Positions 33,169 to 43,396 of a DNA stretch of 64,000 nt are shown here, one piece after another. The stretch comes from Agroathelia rolfsii. Its lineage: Eukaryota > Basidiomycota > Agaricomycetes > Amylocorticiales > Amylocorticiaceae. Made by a program: the position numbers and the translations under genes. The stretch spans positions 1,488,001 through 1,552,000 of the forward strand of contig JABRWF010000008.1 in assembly GCA_018343915.1 (NCBI GenBank), given 5' to 3'. Below the pieces are notes generated by a model. That model saw only the letters and a list, made by a program, of their open reading frames with translations, made no database searches and was not told the DNA's origin. Each line of letters opens with the position of its first letter. The stretch's first letter is position 1.

Positions 33169-36100
33169 ATGCTCAAGGCCGCACAAAAGCTCGCCCAGCG
33201 CAAGAAGACGGTCACATATGGACTTAACAGCCTGCCTTCACGCCGTCTCACTACCTCGCCTCCTCGGCCAGTCCATCGACAGTTTGCAACATTCCTTACA
33301 TCTGGGGCCTCAAATTACAGTGTACAACGCAGCAGATATGCGGCTCAATCATTGAGGCATATGCACGTCCGCGCTATTTCATATAGCTCTATTCCAAGAT
33401 TCGTTGCACGAGCGTTTCGCGTGCCTATTGCAGGCGCGACCATTGGTGCTGGGGGGTTGACCTATGCCAACTATAAATTCGAAGGTGCGTATCCCGAGTA
33501 CTATTTGCGCATATTATATAACCAACCTGCGTGCATTTAGAGTTTAGAACAAAATCCACTGCATGGCTATCAACAGTCCAGGATACGGCCGCAGATCTGT
33601 TCGACACCGCCTCGGACGGCTTCAAGACGGTGTCAGATAAGGCATCTGAGCGTCTCAAGGGTGTCTCTTCTCGCTTGTCTGAAGTTAAGCTCCCGACGGT
33701 AGAAACTCCACAATTTGTGAAGGACCTTATGGCGGCGCTCGAAAGCAGTTCAGGAAGCAATGGGGAAGGCTCAGGTGAGGGAGGTTCTGCCAATGGAGGA
33801 GGCAAGAAACCGCCAGTGGATGCAGCCGCCGTGGCTGCCCTCTTTGCTGCTACCATGTCCTCGCCATCAGATTCCAAGGCGCAGGAGGAGGAGGAGGATC
33901 CTTCGTCTGCGGATCCACGACAGAACGGGCTCATGCATCTTACGCGCAAGTTGATCGAGATTCGTAGCATGCTCATCAGCATAGACCAAAGCGATGCCCT
34001 TAAGCTACCCAGCATAGTCGTCATTGGCAGCCAAAGCTCTGGAAAGAGTTCCGTCCTCGAGGCCATTGTCGGCCATGAATTCTTGCCAAAGTAAGCTACT
34101 CCATGTGTCGGAAAGTCACGAAAACGCCTGTGGCTCATCATGCACTTAGAGGCAATAACATGGTTACTCGGCGACCTATCGAGCTAACTCTAATCCACAC
34201 ACCCGACGCCACCTCCGAGTACGGTGAATTCCCCGCACTAGGCCTCGGCAAAATCACCAACTTCAAGGACATCCAAAAGACGTTGGTGGACCTCAACCTG
34301 GCCGTACCAGCCTCCGAAGCCGTCTCTGATGAACCCATCGACCTGCGCATTCACTCACCCAACGTGCCCGACCTCACGCTCATCGACCTGCCCGGTTACG
34401 TCCAAATTGCGAGTATGGACCAGCCAGAGACGCTGAAAGAAAAGATTGCGGCTTTATGCGAGAAGTATATCCGTGAACCGAATATTATCCTCGCCGTCTG
34501 CGCCGCCGACGTCGATTTGGCAAACTCTCCCGCGTTGCGTGCGAGTCGTAAAGTGGACCCCTTGGGCCTGCGGACGATTGGTGTGGTCACCAAGATGGAC
34601 CTCATCCCACCCGAACAGGGCGCATCCATTTTGGCGGGCAACCGATATCCTTTACATCTGGGCTATGTCGGCGTCATTGCCAAGTCGAGTGGAAGAAGGG
34701 GCCGTCTAACAGATGGTGCAGTAGAAGGAAGCGAAAACGACTATTTTAACTCACACGCCGAGTTCCGCAAGTCCCAGGCGCTGATGACGGGCACCTCTAC
34801 GCTCCGAAAGAGGCTGATGGAAGTGCTCGAGTCTTCCATGGCCTCGTCTCTGCACGGCATCACGAACGCCGTCCAACTCGAACTCGAGGAGGCGACGTAC
34901 CAGTTCAAGGTGCAATACAACGACCGACGAATCTCGCCCGAGTCGTACATGGCCGAGACCGTCGACGCGCTCAAGGCGCGCTTCAAAGAGTTCACGACCC
35001 AGTTCCGCAAGCCGCAGGTGCGCGCTAAGCTAAAGGCGATGCTGGATGAGCGCGTGATGGACGTGCTGGAGCAGCTGTATTGGCTCGATAAGCGTGCGCC
35101 CGAGCTGGGGGCAGTCGCTGCCGACAGCAAAATCCGGCCCGAGGACGTCGAGCCGTATTGGCGGCACAAACTCGAGGCGGCAAGTTCGCTGCTGACCAAG
35201 TCTGGTGTTGGACGCGACTCTACGTTGCTTGTGGCTGACGGACTGCGAGCATTGATTGATTCGATCGCTACTGGAGAGCCGTTCAACCATCATCCACGTA
35301 CGGCAGAACGGTTAATCGAATTTTCTCATGCTATTCTACGGGATAGGATCAATATTGCGTCGGACCAGGTCGAGAACTGTATTAAGCCGTACAAGTACGA
35401 GGTGGAGGTTGATGAGCGTGAATGGGAACAAGGTCGTCAGCGGGCAGTGGACCTATTCGAGAAGGAGGTGCGCATGTGTGAGGACAAGTTGGTGGAGATC
35501 AAGAGGAAGGTTGGTGGTAATCGGAGGCTGAACGGGTTGATGTCGCATGTCAGGAAGCTGCAGGAAAATGAGCGGGAGAGGAAGGCGAGGAGAGTGCTAG
35601 GTGGCGGCAATGATGACGAGGAACCTGCTGTTGTGGAGGAATCATATCAGTACCCGCCGGCTCAGGTCTTGGATGGTATGTGTGACCAGATCTCATCTTT
35701 AACAGATCATTCGTTTTTTTGACTTTCAAGGAAACAGCTCGGCATGCTTTATTGTATTCCGATCGGCTGAGTATACTCAAATTACGGCTCGCTGCACTCA
35801 AGGCGAAACGATGCAAGGGCGGTCCGGAGAACGACCTCTTGTGCCCTGAGGCATTCTTGAACGTTGTTGCGGACAAGCTTGCCTACACGGCAACCATGTT
35901 CATCAACATTGAACTTTTGGATCAGTTCTTCTATCAGGTAAGGGGTGCACACAGCCATTCGCTCTCAAAATAACAATAATTCATCTTTCATGTCAGTTCC
36001 CTCGAGAAATCGATTCTCGTCTGTTATATGACCTCGATAGGCGGGAGATAGTCGAGTTTGCGCGTGAAAACCCTGCAGTCCGCAAACACTTAGATCTTCA

Positions 36101-36218
36101 GGAACGCAAGGACAAGCTAGAGGAGGTCATGAAACAGTTGAACAGCCTTTCTGTTCTCCGGCCTGATGTCCAACCTGCTCCGCGACGGCAGCGAGGACTT
36201 TTCGGTGGCGTTTTCTAA
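33169..36218 (+). CDS. MGM1: Mitochondrial dynamin-like GTPase (Mgm1/OPA1)
   Basis: The inner-membrane fusion and cristae GTPase. The ATG at 33169 gives an Arg-rich, acid-poor presequence ([13 protein letters not shown]...). A hydrophobic segment follows ([20 protein letters not shown]), the expected inner-membrane anchor and rhomboid-protease region. After a Ser/Gly-rich stalk come the dynamin GTPase motifs: P-loop GSQSSGKSS, switch [15 protein letters not shown] (LIDLPGYVQ) and TKMD (VVTKMDL). The middle and stalk region is in the long fourth exon. The C-terminal exons give [17 protein letters not shown] and [15 protein letters not shown] (GED-like) and end RGLFGGVF with TAA at 36216-36218. 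About 940 residues and five exons, as expected for the family. The open frame extends upstream of 33169 but without an earlier ATG. Confidence 0.95.
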
Positions 36219-36672
36219 CGGAGTTCGTGTTTTTGGCGGTGCATTTTGATGGGATTGGTTGATTGTTACCTTACGTTCTTCTGTTGTTTTACGCCGTACA
36301 CATCGCATTTAATCACACATTTTCTCCCTCGCTCTCCGATAGATACCCTGTACCATTGGGGGTCCTGATTGATGAATCACGAATGTGCCTGCTAAGAAGT
36401 TGTGTAATGTTATTAGTAAATGGTGGGGACTGTCTATCCAACGGCACAAGGGGTCTGGGGCGGATCCGGTAACCTCGCAGCCCAGACGCAAGGCATTGGC
36501 CCAAGCGTATTTTTGCCTCCGGATTGGGGTGATCCAATCTCGGACAATCACATGCCCGGTCCCCCAGTTAGTCCTTGTCTGCAATAACATAACTAGCCTC
36601 AACCCCGAGCCCGTTAGATTTGCTACCCCCACCCACCCCCCTCACACATTCATCCATCTACCAACTACCACC
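36219..36672. promoter_or_regulatory. Intergenic region and SCP2 promoter
   Basis: About 450 bp: the 3' flank of MGM1, then the SCP2 upstream region ending in a C-rich cacccaccccc leader directly before ccaccATG. No clear TATA box. Confidence 0.4.
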
Positions 36673-37451
36673 ATGTCTGTCAAGGTCGACGGCTTCAAGG
36701 TAGGCTGGCCTGTTGACACTGCGTTGACTCATGATATCAACTCTTGGCATTGTCTCTTTCCATTAGTCTTCGCAAATTCTGTCTGCGGTCAGCGCTGCTT
36801 TCGATTCCTTTTCTCCAGAGGAGAAGAAGAAGCAAATAGAAAAGGTTAGTTCTCTTTATGATCCGTACTCGTGTATAGAGTAATGATACTCATGCCGCCG
36901 ATGCTATCAGACGAAGGGCATCTTTGAGTTGCGTGTCAAGAACGCCGAGGGCAAGGAGGCCGTCTGGACGATTGACCTTAAGAAAGAGGGCAAGGTTCTC
37001 CTGGGCGAGAGGAAGGATCCCAAGCCAGACGTGTCGATTATTCTCTCTGATGACGTCTTGACGCAGCTGGCGACAGGCAAGGTATGTCGCTGCCAAGATT
37101 AATGCATCAGGGAACCCCCAAGAGTCCTCTGAGTGCCCGAGGCCGTGTAGTGTGCATCCTGATGCCTTCTGAACTCGGATAGCCACACGGCTTCGGCTAC
37201 GTCAGACCATATGGGGTTTTCTTGATGCATGGCATGCAATACCGCCATTGAAAGCCGAAAACTGAATATAATTGCTTAGCTCGATGGCCAGAAGGCATTC
37301 ATGACCGGCAAGCTCAAGACAAAGGGCAACATCATGCTGGCAACAAAACTTGCTGGTGTCCTTAAGGTAAATAATCATGTTCAATGTCACCGTCGATATA
37401 AGAAATATTAATTGATCTTTGCAGAGCGCTGAGACCAAGGCCAAGCTATGA
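36673..37451 (+). CDS. SCP2 sterol-carrier domain protein, likely peroxisomal
   Basis: A stand-alone SCP2 lipid-binding domain of about 130 residues. Exons read MSVKVDGFK, then SSQILSAVSAAFDSFSPEEK, TKGIFELRVKNAEGKEAVWT followed by IDLKKEGKV, then PDVSIILSDDVLTQLATGK, LDGQKAFMTGKLKTKGNIML, and last SAETKAKL before TGA at 37449-37451. The pattern of a short N-terminal helix, beta sheet, D-V-hydrophobic-D-D block and a G-K-hydrophobic-K-x-K-G-N segment is the SCP2 fold. The final tripeptide AKL is a classical type-1 peroxisomal targeting signal, so import through Pex5 into peroxisomes is likely. The protein probably binds or shuttles acyl-CoA or sterols for beta-oxidation. Four introns. Confidence 0.92.
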
Positions 37452-37789
37452 GATACTTTTTACTCTTTCTTTCTGGACATTGCATTTATTTACTGTTTCA
37501 GTCTTATTTTTGTTCCCCAAGGTATCTGCTAGATTGTTTGTAAAATAAAAGTACCATGCCTTTTTAAGACATTTTTTTTTGACATGTTTGACTGTGATTA
37601 TATTTGAATTCAGTTGGGCATAATCATTCATCTAGCCCATGGGTGGGTGAACTCATACGAAGGGGATATGAAAGTGGATGAACAAAGCACGAGTGAATTG
37701 ATTGGTCCGAGTTACAATAGTTGACATCATGATGACGGCCCAGAGCGTGTTCTGTGACAGCCAACATCTAACGTCACAACTTCACCCCA
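37452..37789. other. Intergenic region
   Basis: About 340 bp with the SCP2 3' UTR (T-rich) and the promoter of the splicing-factor gene. Nothing else is visible. Confidence 0.4.
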
Positions 37790-39305
37790 ATGTCGTCTGT
37801 ACCTCCTCCGTCAGTAGCAGCTGGCTCAAGTGCAGAAGATCAGGCTGCTGCTTTCAACGATGACCCACGCGTATACTTCTCCAAAGAAGATGGTACCTGG
37901 CGTTTTGAAGATGACGATGGCACTGAACTAGAGTATGATGGAGTAAAGGGCGCTTGGGTACCAGTGGTGGGTAGTCCTCTTGAACTACACCTCAGTAATT
38001 CTGCTGATCTTTCTAACAATCTCTCCTCGTTAGCTTGATGACGAGCTTATTAGAAAGCAACAGGCCGCATACTCCGTTGCGGGCGTTGACGAATCGGTAA
38101 GAATGTATGTAGTGCACCAACTGCCAAATATCCCTCAGCGATGAATATCATAACAGACACCTGCAGCACCCGTGTTAAAGCGCGAGAAGAAACGAAAGGC
38201 TCCCGAGGATTACACGTCGGCCACAGCGCCCTCTGAGGCCGGTCCATCCATCAAGCGTGGTAAGGGTGATGCGAAGTCAAAGGACACACCCAAGGAAAAG
38301 GGCGAACGGAAATCTAAAAATACAGCGGTCTATATTACGGGTCTACCTGTCGACACCACTGAAGATGAACTAGCTGAGCGCTTCGCTAGGTGCGGTGTTA
38401 TTGAAGAGGATGAGAACGGGGAACGCAAGATCAAGATGTACGCAAAAGATGATGGAAGTTTCAGCGGGGATGCATTAGTTGTGTTCTTCAAAGAAGACTC
38501 TGTCACACTGGCTCTAAATCTCTTGGACGAAGCGGAACTAAGGATCGGAGACTCGTCCACACTGATGAGTGTACAAAGGGCTGAGTTTGCTCACAAAAAC
38601 GGCGTTCATAGTGAACAAGGCGGTGAATCGAAACCACGCAAAACGGTGGATCGCAAGAAGACTACCAAGAGGCTGGTCAAGATGCAAAAGTTGGTGACCA
38701 TTTTTGTGCTCCTCTATTTGCTCAGACCTGATTTCAATACAGAAAGATAGATGAGTGGGACGACGAGGACGGGTTTGGGCCCTCGGCCGCACCGGAGGAT
38801 CATGTCAATGCAACGAACAAAAACGGTCGTGTGGTAGTCCTCAAGCACATGTTCACGTTGCAGGAGCTCGAAGAAGATCCGTCCCTCCTTCTCGAGCTCA
38901 AGGAAGATGTTCGCGACGAATGTTCTACGCTTGGCGAGGTCACCAATACAGTATTATATGATGTACGATATTTCTCCGGTCTTCAAAATTTTCCCCTTGA
39001 CTCATGATCCTTGCAGAAAGAGCCGGAGGGAGTTATGACGGTCAAGTTTCGAGACCCGATCAGCGCTCAAGCGTGTGTTCTGGTATGTCACTCACTCCCT
39101 TTCTTCCTTATATATCCATTTGACGTTATATCAGAAAATGAATGGACGCTTCTTTGCTGGGAGAAAAATAGAGGCCGCACTCTACTCCGGAAAGCAGAGA
39201 TTCCAACGAAGTGGTGCCGGCGATGAGATTGAAGGGGAGGGTGATGAGGCAGAAAAGAAGCGCTTGCAAGACTTCACTAACTGGCTTCTTTCCGAGGGAG
39301 ATTGA
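37790..39305 (+). CDS. CUS2: Splicing factor Cus2 / Tat-SF1 homologue
   Basis: A U2 snRNP-associated RNA-binding protein of about 410 residues. The ATG at 37790 gives MSSVPPPSVAAGSSAEDQAA, followed by an acidic block (VYFSKEDGTWRFEDDDGTEL). A basic linker (LKREKKRKAPEDY) leads to RRM1: TAVYITGLPVDTTEDELAER with IKMYAKDDGSFSGDALVVFF. A second RRM follows: GRVVVLKHMFTLQELEED, EVTNTVLYDKEPEGVMTVKF and KMNGRFFAGRKIEAALY, whose GRFFAGR loop is the U2AF-homology (UHM) variant that binds the SF3B1 ligand motif. The stop is TGA at 39303-39305. Five introns. In yeast, Cus2 tunes U2 snRNA folding and prespliceosome assembly, and the two-domain order here is the same. Confidence 0.92.
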
Positions 39306-40321
39306 AGCTCTGTATTCGTATAAAGGAGTTTACGACGAAGCTGCAAAACCCGTATGCAAGCTCTATTTGTATATCAATTGCATTATTAACATCTTTCCCA
39401 TGCAATCATCATTGGTGGCTTTGGTTCGGATGAATGACTCTAATCACGTGCCTTCTGCATTTGCCGATGTGCCGAGATGTTGATCAGCGCTGCTGGCAGG
39501 CAACCTGGTGTGCGCTTTGATTCCTGCCAACTTGTCCATGTGGGCGACTTGCTGCCAGCACATCGCAACGGACTCCGGTAGAGACCCGAAGAGACCATCT
39601 CTGCCACAACACTATAATTTCCCTTCGTTATCTGAGTTGCTTTCATTTAGATTACCTCCAAGTCGGGATCAGTCTAGCAAGAAGTGTCGTCTGCGGCTTC
39701 CTCGGTATCTCTGAACCTTGATATCTGTTTTTGAAAATGGACATCATGGCTGCTCATGCTTGCTCCTGATTGGGTTTTATGACTATGATTTCCGCATCTC
39801 CAGGGCATGGCAAAATGGACGACAGTGTCGAGGCCGCTAAGCGGTCCATAACGGCAATCGTCCCATGATGGGCTGCGCAGATGGCTTTGCCAGCGAGTCC
39901 ATGATTTTCAACCCTTTGTTGGTAACGATTCCACATGCACCCACGTATCTGCCTTGATGTCTAGCATGCAGAGCTCAGGCTAATAGAATGATTTCGCACA
40001 AGACCAGTCTAAATGTGGATGATGCCCCCTCACGTTCTTCTAACGACCGTCACCTGGTATGGTTGTTTCTCGGTAGCCGACATGGCAGTATTTGCTGTAC
40101 TCACATCTGTGTGCCCTGCTGAGGCTGGCTTGGATCCCTGAGAAATGCTTGTATCGCTTGTTTGGAAGCGATCCTACCCATGGTATCCACATGGCTTTCG
40201 TGCTGTTCTCATCTTGTGCGCATATAAAAGAGTGTCGATATTGCGATTAAGACATCCCTTAGGATCTTAATTATCCTTACCCACTCTTTTTCTTTAGTAG
40301 CATCTAAAGCTGCCGCCTGCT
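39306..40321. promoter_or_regulatory. Intergenic region and chitinase promoter
   Basis: About 1 kb, long for this window. No gene is supported. It carries a TATA box (next feature), and the size fits a regulated promoter. Confidence 0.45.
40223..40230 (+). promoter_or_regulatory. TATA box of the chitinase gene
   Basis: TATAAAAG lies 99 bp upstream of the ATG at 40322, inside gcgcatataaaagagtg. It is the clearest TATA element in the window. Confidence 0.6.
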
Positions 40322-42835
40322 ATGGTTCTTCATCGCTCTGCCTCTGCTATCGCCGCAGGTTTATCGGTCCTGGGTTTGTTTGCCCAGCAAGCCGTTGCCT
40401 TTGATGCGTCAGCGAATGACAATGTAAGTGTCGTTGTTCAATTTTTCATTGGTATCTAGCATATCTGATACCTTCATAGCTTGCCGTGTAGGTCTGCTCG
40501 AATTTGAAATTGGCCAAGATATTTAGTTATCTGCAGATACTGGGGTCAAAACTCTTATGGCGCCACCCACACCACTGGTGGACAACAGAACCTATCTTAC
40601 TACTGCCAGGTGTATATGAGTTCTTGTTCCATACATGAATCATTGGTTACTGACGTGGTACTAGGACGATGTCATTGACGTCATCCCCATCGCATTCTTG
40701 AACGTCTTCTTTGATACAGGAGGACTCCCGTCCATTAACTTGGCAAATATTTGCAACAATGTGGACGACCCTCTTTTCAGCGGAACGGATTTACCTGAAT
40801 GTCAATGGATGGCTGCTGACATCGAGGTTAGTTTCTTCAGCATACTGCAATATTATGTGCCGACATGCTAATTATCGTTGTGCTAGACTTGCCAAGCTGC
40901 AGGAAAAATCGTCACTATCAGGTTCGTGATGGTGATTTATCTATTCATAAAACATAACCAATTTATCACTATTTGACATAGTCTTGGAGGCGCAACTGGT
41001 TCGGACACTTTCAGCTCTACTGCACAGGCCCAGGAATTCGCCAACACGATTTGGAACCTCTTCCTTGGTGGCTCATCGGCTGATCGTCCTTTCGGTGCTG
41101 CTGTACTTGATGGGTAAGTTGCATATTAACTATTACGTACAAAAATCCCATCTCATACTCTTGACAGCGTTGATCTTGATATCGAGGGCGGAAGTGGTGA
41201 TTACTTCCCCGATTTTGTCACTCAGCTCCGTACTTTGGCTGATGGTGCTGACAAAACGTAAGTCTCTTATTATTTATGGAACATGGTCAGATGATTTATT
41301 CATTACCCTTACAGCTATTACGTGAGCGGAGCGCCGGTAATTATTACTTTTGTTTTCAATACCTCAAATTCTAGCTCATTATAACATAGCAATGCCCATT
41401 CCCTGATGCCTACATGGGCTCTATCATTGATGCAGTCGGATTTGATATGCTCTACGTACAGTTCTGTGAGTCTCTGACTTTTTCTTCGGTTTTTTAACAT
41501 TCTCGTCTTACAACCTATTCATAGATGTAAGTATACTTCCTAGAATTAAGATGGTTTGATATTAGGATGCGATTAAACTCTGTTGTAGAACAACTGGTGT
41601 GGGCTTACCAACTTTGACAACTCTAACGTACGTGTCAAATTATTAGAGGTCATGTGCTCGCTGCTGATCCGCCGATATTCTAGGCATGGGACTTCGGAAC
41701 CTGGTATTGAACATTTACTATCCAAAAATGTAACAGCTAATGACGCTAGTAAAGGGATAACTGGGCCAAGACAACCTCGCCCAACCCCAACATCAAAATC
41801 TACATTGGAGCACCGGCGTCTTCCACTGCCGCCGGCTCTGGCTACGTTGATGCCTCGACATTAGCAGCCATCATCGATGAGACTAGGAGTGCGTATTCCA
41901 GCTTTGGTGGTGTGATGCTTTGGGTATGTGTTAGCTATTCAATTAGACAAGAGTGTCTTGCTAATTCTATTGCCTTAGGATGCGCAAGTGTCTTTTACTC
42001 GAAACGTGAGAGTTTATGCTGACAGTTTCTTTATATATATATAGAAGCCAGGCATATGGTAAGCGGAAAGCCACCTTTGAGATGAATTACATGATCTCAT
42101 TACTTGCTTTGTAGCCAACGATCGCTATGACGAGGCCGTCAAGTCTGCTCTTGTAAGCGGCGGCTCAGCTGGTTCCTCGACCGCAAGCTCCGTTAGTGCC
42201 CTATTTTTTGTCCATTGACAGATCTTTTTGTGATCTGATTTTCATAGACTACGACCAAGAAAACCACCACCGCCACCACCACCACCACTCACACAACGAC
42301 ATCGGCACGGACTACAACTACAACTCCCACAACTAGTGCCAGCACTACAACCGTTGGCCTCGGACAATGTGCAGGTGTTTCTGCCTGGGTCTCTAATGTC
42401 GCAGTGCGTAGCCCTTTTATCTTTGTTTTATCACGGACTTGATCGTTTAAACATTGTTTTTTTTGAACTAGTACGTCGCTGGTGACCAAGTTGTATACAA
42501 TGGATACCTCTGGACTGCCTTGTACTGGAACTATGCCTCTGCTCCAGGAGGTGAGTACTTGTGCCAGCATTTTTTTTTTTAGCATATGATACTGAGTCCT
42601 CTGGTTTTTAGGCGCTTCTGATTCTTGGACCAGTGACGGTCTTTGCAGCTCTGAAGCCACTGTTCATGTTGTAGTGTCAGCGTACGAAGTGAAGCCATCC
42701 CTCGTTCCCGTCACAGGAAACCCTAAGGGTCCTGGTGCGAGCGCGACATCAGTACCTGCTGGGAAACCTCCTTCGTCTTCCTCCTACCCCACTCCCACTG
42801 CCAGGGCAAGAAGCTCTCGTTTCTTCAAATACTAA
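40322..42835 (+). CDS. Class III GH18 chitinase with C-terminal chitin-binding module
   Basis: A secreted endochitinase. The ATG at 40322 gives a signal peptide ([20 protein letters not shown], likely cut after AVA). The GH18 barrel starts [11 protein letters not shown]. It includes GKIVTISLGGATG and the catalytic D-x-D-x-E as [11 protein letters not shown] (near 41170), in which the Glu is the acid/base. Later strands are [22 protein letters not shown] and GGVMLW. A Thr/Ser-rich linker (near 42240-42350) connects to a CBM5/12-like module: [20 protein letters not shown] then LWTALYWN and WTSDGLC. The tail ends SSRFFKY with TAA at 42833-42835. The gene is split by more than a dozen introns and has very small exons: 8 nt at 40480-40487, 2 nt at 41525-41526 and 22 nt near 41314. 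The junction near 42000-42115 is the least certain. Likely roles are cell-wall remodelling or chitin degradation. Confidence 0.92.
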
Positions 42836-43396
42836 ATTAAGTTGAAGATATTTATAAAGCCATTCCTTCGATTTATCATTTTATTTAAATACCAAGATTA
42901 TATGTATCACTTGGCAATGTAAATGGGTAGCATTTGTTTCAAATCTTAAAAGGCTCTGTGTAAGATTGAAGGATGAAGGGGCTTCTGGGGCAGCGGTCCG
43001 AGCCATGCGGATCTGATTACATCAGCACGCCCTAGCATCATAGAATTGCTTGCTCTCCTCGAGAGCTTGGCAATGGTATGGAATGAACACTGACCTCACT
43101 GTTCTCGGCTGAGCCCTTCACTGGCATGGTTGCAACCTTGAACCTACGGTCACCGGAACTCTTGACCAAATACATCATACCATGTTCCCCAACGCCGCTG
43201 GTGATTACGCCAGCAATAGTATCCCGCCGCCGGATGGGCCACGATCAGGTCTTTTACTACATTCACAACGTTACTTGTTTAAATTCTGAACCCAGCAAAA
43301 TAACCATTAGCCCAACATCCCAGTGTCCTAAGCCGCTTGAATTCCCTGTTTCCTACACCCGCCACTAATCTCAGACGCTCTAATACGTTTGAATCA
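42836..43396. other. Intergenic region
   Basis: About 560 bp containing the chitinase 3' UTR and the promoter of the 5-phosphatase gene. No supported gene. Confidence 0.4.

Noticed and set aside
33425..34141. 238-codon minus-strand ORF
   Set aside because: Overlaps the P-loop exon of MGM1 in antisense; no independent motif.
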